Origin: Oceanobacillus caeni
GTDB lineage: Bacteria; Bacillota; Bacilli; Bacillales; Amphibacillaceae
DNA length: 64,000 bases
Direction of reading: 5' to 3'
Assembly (NCBI RefSeq): GCF_019037185.1
Contig: NZ_JAHHXM010000003.1
Span: 1 to 64,000 of the forward strand
Below are positions 16,913 to 27,150 of this stretch, one piece after another (position 1 is the first letter of the stretch; every line of letters starts with the position of its first letter). The translations under genes and the position numbers were made by a program. The notes beneath the pieces are model-generated. The model was given only the letters and a program-made list of their open reading frames with translations. It did not search any database and was not told the DNA's origin.

Positions 16913-16941
16913 AGAGGGGTACTTAGAAAAAGTATCCCTCT
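16913..16941 (+). other. Hairpin between the two disordered-protein genes
   Basis: AGAGGGGTACTT pairs with AAGTATCCCTCT across a 5-base loop. There is no T tract; it lies just before the GAGGTG site of the next gene, so it may separate or stabilise the two parts of a shared transcript. Confidence 0.5.
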
Positions 16942-16964
16942 ATCGATATGAGGTGTTAAGAAAA

Positions 16965-17246
16965 GTGGAAAAACGACTTGAAAATAGGTTAAATACACTG
17001 ATAGATAAAAGCGGAAATTCAGATGTAGATCTAGTTATAAATATAGAAACAAAAGCTATTGCATATAGTATTTTATGCAGTATTTATGCTAAAGGTGAAA
17101 TAAATGAAATGGAATTGGAAAGGGCAGTAAAAAAACTAGATTCTTTAATTGAAAGAGATCAAAGAAAACAAAGGGAAAGAGACCATGCACTTGAATTTAA
17201 AAATAGAGATTTTCAACAGCGAATTTCAAGAAGAAAATGGATATAA
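16965..17246 (+). CDS. Hypothetical protein sharing a motif with the upstream gene
   Basis: A protein of 93 residues starting at GTG 16965, which has GAGGTG nine bases upstream (GTG 16953 is an alternative). A segment SGNSDVDLVINIETKAIAYSI near residue 15 echoes SGNSRVDVDIHVDSDS of the upstream protein. The C-terminal half is strongly helical and charged (ELERAVKKLDSLIERDQRKQ), followed by a basic end, FQQRISRRKWI. The beta-like segment followed by an Ala/Ile helix resembles CotX/CotV coat proteins in outline only. Probably co-transcribed with the gene before it. Confidence 0.6.
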   Translation: MEKRLENRLNTLIDKSGNSDVDLVINIETKAIAYSILCSIYAKGEINEMELERAVKKLDSLIERDQRKQRERDHALEFKNRDFQQRISRRKWI

Positions 17247-17455
17247 AATTTTCTTCTATATTTAGAATTAGTTATTTAGACACTAGATGTACCTATATAG
17301 AATACTTATTCGGTACAGTGAAAAATAGAGTAAGTAGCTAACGTCTCGTTTGTACTTACCACAGGGAATATTGGAGAAAGGACAAATAAGTATAATAGTT
17401 ATCAATGAAGTGTTTTTATCTGATTCATATTTTAAAGATCGTAAATCCACGTTAA

Positions 17456-17511
17456 GGTGCCTAGCCCCACTGCTGAACTATAATAAAGCAGTGGGGCTAG
17501 GCACTTTTTTC
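17456..17511 (+). terminator. Strong terminator with no assigned gene
   Basis: GTGCCTAGCCCCACTGC pairs perfectly with GCAGTGGGGCTAGGCAC and is followed by TTTTTT. It lies 210 bp after the nearest upstream stop codon, with a TATAAT at 17391-17396 in between, so it may end a small RNA. The remainder of 17247-17741 holds nothing else I can support. Confidence 0.75.
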
Positions 17512-17741
17512 ATCACTTAAGGAGCAGGAGATTCCCTCAAGACCTGTGACGTATAAAACCCTGAAAAAATACAAGCTTGGCAGATATATCATGTAATTAA
17601 TGAATACGATAGCCCCTTAATATAATAAAAAATTACCCAATATGTTAAAATATAAGAACATACTCTATAAAAATATTTAATTTCCTAGTACTAATGATAT
17701 TCTATTAACCAATTAGGAGCCTATAGGGGGGATGAATCATA

Positions 17742-19676
17742 ATGAATAAGAAATATTTGGATTTACTTGCAGAGAAATATGATAGTGAGGAGAAAGTGAT
17801 TAATGAACTAATTAATCTGGAAGCCATTCTTAATTTACCAAAAGGGACAGAGCACTTTGTAAGTGACTTACATGGGGAGTTTCAATCCTTCCAACATGTT
17901 TTAAGAAATGGTTCTGGTAGAGTAAGGGAGAAAATTGTAGAGCTATTCTTTAGCGTTCTATCAGAGGAAAAAATTAATGAATTGACAACATTGGTTTATT
18001 ATCCTGAAGATAAGCTACAATTAATAAAACATAACTTCGGCAATAATGAGGAGTTACACGACTGGTATGCAGAAACCATTAAACATTTAGTCAAGCTTAT
18101 ATCTTTCGCTTCTTCAAAATATACACGTTCGAAATTACGAAGAGCCTTACCGAAGCAATTTGTATATATCATTGAAGAGTTACTATATAAAACGGAAGAT
18201 GAACTATTAAATAAGGAACCTTATTACAATATCATTGTCGAACGAGTAATTTCTCTTGGCCAGGCTGATAAATTGATTATTGGGCTTGCTTATTGTATGC
18301 AGCGATTAGTAGTGGACCATCTTCATGTAGTTGGGGATATTTATGATCGTGGGCCGCAACCTGATAAAATTATGGATACATTGATTGATTATCATTCAGT
18401 TGATATTCAATGGGGAAATCATGATGTATTATGGATAGGTGCCTTCTCAGGTTCAAAAGTTTGTCTCGCTAATATTCTCCGCATTAGCGCTAGGTACGAT
18501 AATTTGGATATTATTGAAGATGTGTATGGAATCAATTTAAGACCTCTTCTTAATCTTGCGGAAAAGTATTACACAGACAATCCAGCTTTTAGACCTAAGG
18601 TACAGACAGGTAAAAAAATAACCGATCAAGAACGTTTACAAATCACGAAAATGCATCAAGCCATTGCGATGATTCAGTTCAAACTGGAAATGCCTATTAT
18701 TAAAAGACGTCCATTCTTTAACATGTCAGAAAGACTTTTGCTTGAGAATATTGATTATGATAAAAATGAAATAAAGATTCAAGGGAAGACGTACAAACTT
18801 GAAAACACCTGTTTCGCAACCGTTAACCCCGATAATCCAGAACAACTTATAGAAGAAGAACAAGAAGTGATTGACAAACTATTATTCTCTGTTCAGCATT
18901 CAGAGAAACTAGCAAGACACATCCATTTTCTTATGAAAAAAGGTAGCCTCTATTTAAAATATAACGGTAACTTATTAATTCATGGCTGCATTCCTTTAGA
19001 TGAAAAGGGAAATATGGAAGAAATGGTAATTGAAGATACTACATATGGCGGTCGTGATTTACTTGATATTTTTGAGTATCATTTACGATATGCATTTGCT
19101 CATCCAGAAGAAACAGATGATCTCTCAACAGATATGGTCTGGTATTTATGGACTGGAGAATATTCATCACTATTTGGAAAAAGAGCCATGACAACCTTTG
19201 AACGATATTTTATAAAGGACAAAGAAACCCATAAAGAAACGAAGAATCCATATTACTATCTACGTGAAAATGAAGATATTTGCCGTAAAATTTTAACAGA
19301 CTTTGGGCTTGATCCAGATCATAGTCATATCATAAATGGCCACACACCTGTAAAAGAAATTGAAGGGGAAAACCCAATTAAAGCAAATGGGAAGATGATT
19401 GTCATTGATGGGGGCTTCTCTAAGGCTTATCAATCTACAACAGGAATCGCTGGATACACGTTACTTTATAATTCATACGGTATGAAACTCGTTGCTCATA
19501 AACATTTTAATTCTAAAGAAAATTTATTAGAAAATGGAACAGATGTTTTATCCGTGAAACGGGTAGTGGATGAAGAAGTGGAACGGAAGATGGTTCGAGA
19601 AACGAATGTCGGACAGGAATTGTTAGAAGAAGTAGCCGCACTGAAGAGTTTGTTGGAGTATCGATATATGAAATAA
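17742..19676 (+). CDS. fbp: Fructose-1,6-bisphosphatase class III
   Basis: A 644-residue gluconeogenic phosphatase of the class III type restricted to Firmicutes, unrelated to class I and II enzymes. It has the calcineurin-like metal-binding blocks in order: [12 protein letters not shown] (residues 39-50), [12 protein letters not shown], then [12 protein letters not shown], and late His-containing segments [19 protein letters not shown] and [11 protein letters not shown]. Length agrees with B. subtilis Fbp. The start follows TAGGGGGGATG. A terminator follows directly. It is a monocistronic unit, with a long leader region (17512-17741) in which I see no recognisable riboswitch. Confidence 0.95.
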   Translation: MNKKYLDLLAEKYDSEEKVINELINLEAILNLPKGTEHFVSDLHGEFQSFQHVLRNGSGRVREKIVELFFSVLSEEKINELTTLVYYPEDKLQLIKHNFGNNEELHDWYAETIKHLVKLISFASSKYTRSKLRRALPKQFVYIIEELLYKTEDELLNKEPYYNIIVERVISLGQADKLIIGLAYCMQRLVVDHLHVVGDIYDRGPQPDKIMDTLIDYHSVDIQWGNHDVLWIGAFSGSKVCLANILRISARYDNLDIIEDVYGINLRPLLNLAEKYYTDNPAFRPKVQTGKKITDQERLQITKMHQAIAMIQFKLEMPIIKRRPFFNMSERLLLENIDYDKNEIKIQGKTYKLENTCFATVNPDNPEQLIEEEQEVIDKLLFSVQHSEKLARHIHFLMKKGSLYLKYNGNLLIHGCIPLDEKGNMEEMVIEDTTYGGRDLLDIFEYHLRYAFAHPEETDDLSTDMVWYLWTGEYSSLFGKRAMTTFERYFIKDKETHKETKNPYYYLRENEDICRKILTDFGLDPDHSHIINGHTPVKEIEGENPIKANGKMIVIDGGFSKAYQSTTGIAGYTLLYNSYGMKLVAHKHFNSKENLLENGTDVLSVKRVVDEEVERKMVRETNVGQELLEEVAALKSLLEYRYMK

Positions 19677-19687
19677 AATAAGAGTGA

Positions 19688-19719
19688 AGACAATCTGCCG
19701 ATGGTGGATTGTCTTTTTT
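19688..19719 (+). terminator. fbp terminator
   Basis: AGACAATC and GATTGTCT pair across an 11-base loop, followed by TTTTT. Confidence 0.8.
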
Positions 19720-19889
19720 CGCATCAGTAGGGTATCAAGGAAATCTCGCTAACGGAAGTCCTTTTTATTAATATTCCAATAATTTTAACATTTCGCTTTA
19801 CCAACATTAATAAAATTTGATAAAGTAGAGAAGAGAATGTTAATTAAGGGAAATTTAAATAAATTCGGAAAGAACAAGGGGTGAAGGGT

Positions 19890-20522
19890 TTGACGATTTA
19901 TTTAATAAGGCACGGGGAATCCGAACATAATGTAGATTATACGATAATGGAACACATTCATGATTCGGAGCACAATTTAACAGAACTTGGGCAGAAGCAG
20001 GCAAAAGCTACAGCTGATTTTTTGAAAAACGTAGTAAGTGAAAAAACTATTTTATATAGTTCACCTTATGCACGAACGATGCAAACCGCCAAAGCCATAC
20101 ATGCGGAACTACCGGGTGAAGTTCCTTTTCTCCAAAATCCATTAATACGCGAGTGGGAATTAGGAAACTTGCTTAACATTAATAATCGTACACCACAGCT
20201 AAAGAAGGAATTTAAAGCTTCTGGTTCGTTTTTCTATCGCTATCCAAATGGAGAATCAATGGCAGATGTCTACCTTCGTGCCACTATGTTTTATAATACG
20301 TTTCTTCAGCGAGTCAAGCAACAAAATCGTTATGAAGATGTGATCATGGTAAGTCATTCTGCTTTCATGCATGCATTTTTGACGTTTATGATGCAGTGGC
20401 CAATCGATAATAAAGCAAAACCTAAACCGTTTGATAATGCATGCGTTATTGCCATAGATGAGGTGGATGGAGATTACCAATATAAACAAATTTTTGCACC
20501 TAAGATTAGTGTGACTAATTAA
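19890..20522 (+). CDS. Histidine phosphatase (phosphoglycerate mutase-like)
   Basis: A cytoplasmic enzyme of about 210 residues in the histidine phosphatase superfamily. The catalytic RHGE motif occurs at the N-terminus (IYLIRHGESEHN), a second Arg lies in SPYARTMQTA, and the late catalytic His is in MVSHSAFMHAF. The cap region differs from true glycolytic mutase, so it is a broad phosphatase of unknown substrate. TTG 19890 is preferred because GGGGTG lies six bases upstream; GTG 19881 gives three more residues but its Shine-Dalgarno would abut it. It follows fbp but has its own promoter region of about 160 bp, and a terminator closes it. Confidence 0.8.
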   Translation: MTIYLIRHGESEHNVDYTIMEHIHDSEHNLTELGQKQAKATADFLKNVVSEKTILYSSPYARTMQTAKAIHAELPGEVPFLQNPLIREWELGNLLNINNRTPQLKKEFKASGSFFYRYPNGESMADVYLRATMFYNTFLQRVKQQNRYEDVIMVSHSAFMHAFLTFMMQWPIDNKAKPKPFDNACVIAIDEVDGDYQYKQIFAPKISVTN

Positions 20523-20534
20523 AATTAGTTATAG

Positions 20535-20573
20535 AAAAGACTGAAATTCTTAACTTAAAATTTCAGTCTTTTC
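20535..20573. terminator. Bidirectional terminator
   Basis: AAAAGACTGAAATT pairs with AATTTCAGTCTTTT. It separates the phosphatase gene from the converging DUF3307 gene. Confidence 0.8.
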
Positions 20574-20591
20574 ATTATTATCAAGAAGGCT

Positions 20592-21464
20592 CTACTTAAT
20601 GATTCCTTGTACAGCAAGACCAAGTACTAATCCTAGAAAGATAGAAGATAGTGTACCTAATAAGAAATATTCCGCCCAGCTTCTATCTTCTAACTGTTTG
20701 AATCGTGCAATTGACTTGGCAGCAATAATAAAGGCAATAGACGAATAGGAGCCTATCACGGTTAATATAATAACAAGCAATCTTTCTATGTAGCCGATAA
20801 GTTTCCCACGCGATCGAAGTGGGGAAGAGTATGTAAAATAATGATATTCCTCCGTAAAGCTATTTTCCATCTTAGGTTGACTTTTTTCTGTTGTATCATT
20901 CATTTGATGTCTTAATGTTAGTTCACCTTCAAAATTTACAAGTTCTGAGGGCAATGAACCAACTATAAATTTAACGATATGACCGCTGACACTTGTTGCT
21001 AAAATATAAATAATAGAAATAAATAAAAATGTATTAAACGGGCTTAAACCGTTTGTCCCATATAAGTCTAGCAAACTAGTCGTCATTTCTGCGACTTTCA
21101 TACGAAAGAAAAGGAGGCATGCAATGATGATCATCATTGCATGTAATACTTGATCTAATAGAAAGTATCTCAGTCTTATAATATGATCCGTTGGGCTTCT
21201 TTTAATGGAGTCTACTAGCTTTATTTTTAACATATCAATCAGGAGATGTGTGATAATAATAAAAATTAAAGGTAGAATAAAATACATTATTATATTTTGA
21301 AACTCATATTGATAACCCCATATAATAGCAAGTACAATTCCAGTTGTTAGTAAATGGTGAAATATATGTTTCTTTAAATGTTTTATTTTATTTTTTACCA
21401 TTTGATCCGTTTGCAACCAAAAGTCAGCTACTAAATGTGCAAGTAGAAGTAATAGTACAGTCAT
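20592..21464 (-). CDS. DUF3307 membrane protein
   Basis: A 290-residue polytopic membrane protein whose N-terminal part is a DUF3307 domain: LLLAHLVADFWLQTDQMVKNK, followed by HIFHHLLTTGIVLAIIW and HLLIDMLKIK, where the conserved His and Asp residues sit at membrane edges. A soluble stretch at about residues 180-215 joins two further hydrophobic helices at the C-terminus. Its function is unknown. It overlaps the upstream SatD gene by four bases (ATGA) and is clearly co-translated with it; the pairing of these two families is common in Firmicutes. Confidence 0.8.
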   Translation of the reverse strand: MTVLLLLLAHLVADFWLQTDQMVKNKIKHLKKHIFHHLLTTGIVLAIIWGYQYEFQNIIMYFILPLIFIIITHLLIDMLKIKLVDSIKRSPTDHIIRLRYFLLDQVLHAMMIIIACLLFFRMKVAEMTTSLLDLYGTNGLSPFNTFLFISIIYILATSVSGHIVKFIVGSLPSELVNFEGELTLRHQMNDTTEKSQPKMENSFTEEYHYFTYSSPLRSRGKLIGYIERLLVIILTVIGSYSSIAFIIAAKSIARFKQLEDRSWAEYFLLGTLSSIFLGLVLGLAVQGIIK

Positions 21465-22237
21465 GATAATCTCCCTTCTTTAGGAAAATAATCCTGTAAA
21501 TGGTTTAATACATGCTGTCGAATGGTTGTTTGCAGCTTATCAGTTAGATGATATTTATCTTGCGCGTCTAATGAATCCAGTACATTAACAATGTCATAAA
21601 AAGTGTTCAAGATGACTTGCGTTTTACCTTTTTTCATATGATTTGATATAGTAGCTGTTGTTCTATCAAGATATTGGCTTATTTTATTTTGTTGACCGAG
21701 GATTAAATACAAAGAACAGACGAGAGATTGTATTTCAGTTTGTTCGTTAATTTGTTCTTGCTTTAGAGTTAAACTCGTATTTATTAATGTTTCGAACTGT
21801 TTGCTAAAAATGGTGAATCCTTGTTCATCTGATAAACCAGGTAATTCAAAGCGAAATAGCAATCTGTTCTGTTGTTTTTTTAGATAATCATTGGCATTTC
21901 TTGCATGTTTCATTAATGGATGAATCCAAGTTTCTATGTCTATAGCATTTACATCCTCTTGGATATTGCCAAATGATAGACCGAAATAAGGTTTATGATT
22001 TGCGAACTTCCAAATACGGCTTATATAGAAAGCAAGTGTATATGCCGATGCATAGCCACTACATACCACGGCCAATTCATCACCAGCACGATGACTGATC
22101 TTGGTCACAACAGTATCTTTTGTCCAATCTGCAATGCTCATTTTTAATTGCTGTAGATATTCACTTAATTCATTACCGATATTTTCTTTAGATGAATTAC
22201 TTACATCCATGATGAAGACGGAGACTTCATTTAACAT
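21461..22237 (-). CDS. SatD family protein
   Basis: A 258-residue soluble protein of the SatD family, named after a streptococcal acid-tolerance locus; the biochemical role is unknown. The N-terminal part is nucleotide-cyclase-like in pattern (SVFIMDVSNSSKENIGNEL, then SHRAGDELAVVCSGYASAY and ISFGNI-type residues), a shape typical of DNA-modification or second-messenger folds. The C-terminal part includes the helix-turn-helix-like stretch ISQYLDRTTATISNHMKKG, which fits a DNA-binding role. It starts the two-gene unit with the DUF3307 gene. Two copies of AGTTAGATGA lie upstream of it and might be sites for its own HTH. Confidence 0.75.
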   Translation of the reverse strand: MLNEVSVFIMDVSNSSKENIGNELSEYLQQLKMSIADWTKDTVVTKISHRAGDELAVVCSGYASAYTLAFYISRIWKFANHKPYFGLSFGNIQEDVNAIDIETWIHPLMKHARNANDYLKKQQNRLLFRFELPGLSDEQGFTIFSKQFETLINTSLTLKQEQINEQTEIQSLVCSLYLILGQQNKISQYLDRTTATISNHMKKGKTQVILNTFYDIVNVLDSLDAQDKYHLTDKLQTTIRQHVLNHLQDYFPKEGRLS

Positions 22238-22302
22238 GTATAAACAGTTCCTTTCTTATCCAACGTACAGAGGAGTTTGATTATATAATCGAATATAACA
22301 AA

Positions 22303-22341
22303 AGTTAGATGAAATAGTCAAACTTAATATAAGTTAGATGA
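22303..22341. repeat. Direct repeats upstream of the satD gene
   Basis: AGTTAGATGA occurs at 22303-22312 and 22332-22341, 29 bp apart (about three helical turns), 65-105 bp upstream of the satD start. Spacing suits a same-face protein binding site. Confidence 0.4.
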
Positions 22342-22396
22342 TTTAGACTAAAACATACTATGGTAAAGTAATTAACTCAAGTTTTGGAGTGAAAAA

Positions 22397-22522
22397 TTGG
22401 TTAAAAGCAGCAACAACACTGCTTATCATATGAATAAGATTAGCATTGTATTAGATGGTGCTGTTCCAAATGAAGAAATCTATCACCACATAGATTTAAG
22501 CTATAATTTAACAAAAATTTAA
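22397..22522 (+). pseudogene. C-terminal remnant of a MmcQ/YjbR family gene
   Basis: A 41-codon frame reads LVKSSNNTAYHMNKISIVLD and ends HHIDLSYNLTKI. The block YHMNK...I.LDG.VP.EEI...ID.SY.LT matches the C-terminal end of MmcQ/YjbR (CyaY-like) proteins, which normally have over 110 residues. The N-terminal two thirds are missing. A GGAGTG precedes a TTG, so a short peptide could be made, but decay is the simpler reading. The rest of 22523-22790 holds only the leader of the next gene, with TTGACA-like and AT-rich promoter elements at 22752-22780. Confidence 0.45.
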
Positions 22523-22796
22523 CAAAGTAATAAAGCTTTTAGAGCAGTTTAGAGGATGCAAAAGATAAAAACTATTCAGAGACTTAATGGTATTTTATGT
22601 AACTTAATTATTCTAAAAAAGTAATAAATGTATATCTTAACCCGTAAAATTTACAGGAGGGGTTTATAGAAGAAAGAAAAATTTTAACGAGGGAAGTTTA
22701 AGCAGAGTTTTATACATCTAGCCAGAAAGTATATGAAAACGCATACAACCCTTGACTTCATTTTGACAAATTTTAATTTTAAGGAGGCGATTGACA

Positions 22797-24857
22797 ATGG
22801 TATTGAATCAACATAATACTAATGTGTTTGATGCTGTGGTAGTTGGAGCGGGTTTTTCTGGATTGTATATGCTTCATCGATTACGGGAGGCAGGTTATTC
22901 GGTTCGCGTTTATGAAGCCGGTGAAGATATTGGGGGAACCTGGTATTGGAACCGCTACCCCGGTGCGCGTTGTGACATCGAGAGTATCTACTATAATTAT
23001 ACTTTTTCAGAAGAGATTTTGAACGAATGGACTTGGTCTTCCAGATATGCTGAGCAACCGGAAATACTAAACTATATAAATTTTGTAGCGGATAAATTGG
23101 ATTTGCGTCGGGACATTCAGTTCAATACACGGATCACAGCTGCCCGCTACAATGAACAAGACCGTAACTGGGAGATTGGAATGGAAGACGGCACGCAAGT
23201 CACTGCTGAGTACTTTATTACGGCATTAGGGTGCCTTTCTGCCTCTAACATACCAAAATTTAAAGGGTTAGACAGCTTCAAAAAAGAGGTATATCACACA
23301 GGAAGATGGCCGCAAGAAAAAGTAGACTTCAGTGGTAAGCAAGTTGGTGTGATTGGAACCGGATCAAGTGGAATTCAAGCAATTCCGGTTATTGCCAAAG
23401 AAGCTGGTCACCTCACCGTGTTTCAGAGGACTCCGCAGTATAGCTGTCCAGCGCAAAATCATCCGTATGATTCCGAAGTAATCAACGAAACAAGGAAAAA
23501 TTACGCAGAAATTAAACAACTTATGCGTTACTCGATGCACGGAGTTCCATCCGCACCTCGGATGAAATCAGCCCTGGAGGATTCCCCAGAAGAAAGAGAG
23601 CGTCTATACGAAAAGGCATGGCAGGAGGGTGGATTATTTACCCTAACCTATAACTATAATGACATTGGAATACTACCTGAAGCAAATGAAACCGCCGCAA
23701 CCTTTATCCGCTCTAAAATTAAGAAAATTGTCCAAGACCCAGAAGTAGCACAAAAACAAATGCCAACCTATTACTACGCTACAAAACGCCCCATTATTGA
23801 CACTAACTATTTTGAAACCTATAACCGAGAAAATGTCTCCCTTATTGATATAAAGGCAGAGCCTATTACGGAAATTACCCCAAATGGGATCAAAACGACA
23901 GATAGGGAATATGAATTAGACGTCCTTGTGTTTGCAACTGGCTTTGACGCTATGACAGGTCCTTTGTTTAAAATTGATATTCGTGGGAAGAATGATGTGT
24001 CGCTTAAGGAGAAATGGAAAGATGGTGCTGATTTAAAGACTTATCTTGGCCTGTCCACTTCCGGTTTCCCGAACATGTTTATGTTGACTGGTCCTCAGAG
24101 TCCATCAGTCCTAAGCAACATGATGGTTTCCATTGAGCAGCACGTAGAATGGGTTGCGGATTGCATTGATTACCTTCGTGAACATCATTTAGAAGCATTT
24201 GAGGCTACAATAGAGGCAGAAGAATTTTGGAGCCAGCAATGTCAGGCAATTGCCGACATGTCTCTGCTAACCAAAACAGATTCATGGTATATGGGAGCCA
24301 ATATCGAAGGAAAACCGCGGAGATTTCTCGCCTTTTCCGGAGGGGTAGGGCTTTATCGTTTAATTTGTGATGATGTAGCAGCTAGGGGCTACGAAGGTTT
24401 TACATCCCTATTATCTTCCAATGGAACTGATGAAAGTTTAGTTAAAGAGGGATTTTTTAAGGCCGATATTGACCCGCAAGCTTGGTTTGTTTTAAAACAA
24501 TTGGAGGCTACAGGAGCACCGCCAATGGAGTCACTTACACCAGATCAAGCGAGAAAGTCCGCTGATTTTCAATTGTTGGCAGGAGCTCCAGAAGAGGTAG
24601 AAACAGTAATAAACAGGACGATTCCACTGGCTGACGGGGAAATTACTGTTCGGATTTACACACCAGCCAGTGAAGGCCCACTGCCAGCATTGGTGTACTA
24701 CCATGGCGGTGGCTGGGTTATCGGAAATTTAGATACCGTTGATGTGCCTTGCCGTATGTTATCAAACAGAGCTCGTTGTGTTGTAGTGTCGGTTGATTAC
24801 CGTTTAGCACCAGAGTACAAATTTCCGACGGCTACTGAAGATGATATGCGGCCGTAA
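22797..24857 (+). CDS. Baeyer-Villiger monooxygenase fused to a truncated HSL-type esterase
   Basis: The open frame encodes about 686 residues. Residues 1-540 are a flavin Baeyer-Villiger monooxygenase: first dinucleotide fold GAGFSG (17-22), the family stretch [15 protein letters not shown] (46-60), the fingerprint [12 protein letters not shown] (161-172, where the usual third Gly is Lys), and the NADP fold GTGSSG (187-192). After a linker, residues 565 onward begin a hormone-sensitive-lipase-type alpha/beta hydrolase with the oxyanion motif HGGGW (636-640) and [12 protein letters not shown]. The frame then shifts and stops early. A BVMO turns a ketone into an ester or lactone and an esterase would open it, so the fusion joins two successive steps. 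AGGAGG precedes ATG 22797. The region looks richer in G+C than its flanks, suggesting transfer. Confidence 0.85.
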   Translation: MVLNQHNTNVFDAVVVGAGFSGLYMLHRLREAGYSVRVYEAGEDIGGTWYWNRYPGARCDIESIYYNYTFSEEILNEWTWSSRYAEQPEILNYINFVADKLDLRRDIQFNTRITAARYNEQDRNWEIGMEDGTQVTAEYFITALGCLSASNIPKFKGLDSFKKEVYHTGRWPQEKVDFSGKQVGVIGTGSSGIQAIPVIAKEAGHLTVFQRTPQYSCPAQNHPYDSEVINETRKNYAEIKQLMRYSMHGVPSAPRMKSALEDSPEERERLYEKAWQEGGLFTLTYNYNDIGILPEANETAATFIRSKIKKIVQDPEVAQKQMPTYYYATKRPIIDTNYFETYNRENVSLIDIKAEPITEITPNGIKTTDREYELDVLVFATGFDAMTGPLFKIDIRGKNDVSLKEKWKDGADLKTYLGLSTSGFPNMFMLTGPQSPSVLSNMMVSIEQHVEWVADCIDYLREHHLEAFEATIEAEEFWSQQCQAIADMSLLTKTDSWYMGANIEGKPRRFLAFSGGVGLYRLICDDVAARGYEGFTSLLSSNGTDESLVKEGFFKADIDPQAWFVLKQLEATGAPPMESLTPDQARKSADFQLLAGAPEEVETVINRTIPLADGEITVRIYTPASEGPLPALVYYHGGGWVIGNLDTVDVPCRMLSNRARCVVVSVDYRLAPEYKFPTATEDDMRP

Positions 24858-25312
24858 AGTGGGTGGCAGAAAATGCTGAATCAATCCGGGTAGACCCTGA
24901 CCGTATTGCCGTTGGTGGTGACAGTGCAGGTGGAAATCTCGCGGCAGTGGTAGCCTTGATGGCCCGAGATCGGAAAGGTCCTTCGCTTGTATATCAAATG
25001 CTGATCTATCCGGTAACCAATCATTCCTATGACACGAAGTCTTATAACGAAAATGCGGAAAGGTACTTTTTAACAAAGAATACAATGGTTTGGTTTTGGA
25101 ATCACTACTTACGCGATGAGCAGGACGGAAAAATCCATACGCTTCACCATTATTAGCCGATGACGTAAGAGGACTGCCGCCAGCTCTGGTAATTACGGCA
25201 GGATATGATCCACGGCTTCTTTTGGATGCCAGGAGCAGGAGTGCTTGCCGAGGCACATTACGGGATCAACCAAGCAGCAAATGCTTTAAGCTGCGCTTTT
25301 CATGTGGTGTAA
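24858..25312 (+). pseudogene. Broken C-terminal half of the fused esterase
   Basis: The hydrolase continues after the stop in a second frame ([13 protein letters not shown], then the nucleophile elbow [15 protein letters not shown]). It shifts again at an A5 run near 25131: the expected [15 protein letters not shown] is readable one base later, followed by LVITAGYDP with the catalytic Asp. It then jumps directly to MIHGFFWMPGAGVLAEA, which contains the catalytic His, and ends in a proper stop at 25310-25312. About 25 residues between Asp and His are missing. Nucleophile, acid and base are thus all still recognisable but cannot be made as one protein without two frameshifts. Confidence 0.8.
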
Positions 25313-25356
25313 ATGATCTAGATAAATTCCGATGAATATCTAAATATTAAATACTT

Positions 25357-25390
25357 AGACGTAGGTGTTAGCGGCATCTACGTCTTTGCT
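25357..25390 (+). terminator. Terminator after the BVMO-esterase gene
   Basis: AGACGTAGGTG and CATCTACGTCT form a stem with a short loop, followed by TTGCTTT. The gap 25391-25577 shows no gene. Confidence 0.65.
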
Positions 25391-25523
25391 TTATGTTACC
25401 GATATTGTAGTACAATTATCACGATAATCAAAATAGATCCATATTTGCACCAATAGATTTACGTGTTTCTTGATGTAATATAGCTGACAATTATAAATAT
25501 TAGTTTTTTCAAAAGTATGATAA

Positions 25524-26398
<875 letters not shown>

Positions 26399-26696
26399 TA
26401 GTGGCTAAAAACCACTACTTTTTATACATTTCCTTGTTAACATAATCTTTATTATAGGAAGTCGTGTAAAAAGCCAAAAATCAATCTCAAAAGTAAAGTA
26501 TACTTAAGATAGTGAGATAAAATAAAATTTTTTTATAGAAAATATAATTCTGTTTCTAGAAGAAATTTATTTTACGATTTAAATCAATCCGGACATTTAA
26601 GGAAATTTTTCCTTCTCAATTTACACCAAAGTAAATATATTTTACTATTTTATTCAAATCATAACGTCTTACACAGCTGAATTCCATATTATAAAA

Positions 26697-26730
26697 ATAA
26701 AAAAGCCACATACTTTTTAGTAGTGACTTT
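26697..26730 (-). terminator. Ferredoxin gene terminator
   Basis: On the minus strand AGTCACTAC and GTATGTGGCT pair imperfectly and are followed by TTTTTTATTTT. The intergenic stretch 26399-26696 is AT-rich with nothing else recognisable. Confidence 0.5.
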
Positions 26731-26737
26731 CCTCAGA

Positions 26738-26977
26738 TTATCTATTCTCAAAAAATTTACGGTTTAATTCGATATATTCCGTTTCAGCTTCTGGAACCTC
26801 ATCTTCCATGAAAATTGCCTCGACAGGACATACTGCTTCACATGCGCCGCAATCTATACATATATCAGGATCGATATAGAACATATCTTCTCCTTCTTCA
26901 ATACAGTCTACAGGACAAACTTCTACACATTCTCCAGCTTTTTCGGTTTTACATGGTGATGTTATAATAAAAGCCAA
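26738..26977 (-). CDS. fdxA: Ferredoxin with two cluster motifs
   Basis: A 79-residue electron carrier. The first cluster motif is C-X7-C-X3-C-X3-C (Cys9, 17, 21, 25) as in seven-iron ferredoxins; the second is CIDCGACEAVCP (Cys39, 42, 45, 49). The pattern fits a [3Fe-4S]/[4Fe-4S] ferredoxin of the FdxA type, with PVDCIEEGEDMFYIDPDICI between motifs and a C-terminal helix ending NRKFFENR. AGGAGGAG lies upstream of the ATG. It forms a single-gene unit. Its redox partner cannot be inferred here. Confidence 0.85.
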   Translation of the reverse strand: MAFIITSPCKTEKAGECVEVCPVDCIEEGEDMFYIDPDICIDCGACEAVCPVEAIFMEDEVPEAETEYIELNRKFFENR

Positions 26978-27105
26978 TACAATCTCCTCCTACCTTCATT
27001 GCTAAATACGATTCTCCATTAGATAGTATAACTTATTTCTACAATAAAATAAAAGATTCATCTTTCAATCAATTATTTAATTATCCATAAATAACGCAAA
27101 TAAAT

Positions 27106-27142
27106 ACCCCCAACAGTTAGAAGTGAATCTAACTGTTGGGAG
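27106..27142. terminator. Terminator of the DUF6501 gene
   Basis: CCCAACAGTTAGA and TCTAACTGTTGGG form a perfect 13-bp stem with a 6-base loop; the minus strand continues GTATTTATTT. Confidence 0.75.
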
Positions 27143-27150
27143 TTCCCATA

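Noticed and set aside
17247-17741. Possible riboswitch or T-box leader in front of fbp
   Set aside because: Only one terminator hairpin with no T-box, purine-box or other known motif was found.
24804-25256. A 150-codon minus-strand frame opposite the esterase tail
   Set aside because: It mirrors the codon pattern of the broken hydrolase, has no ribosome binding site and its translation has no recognisable family.
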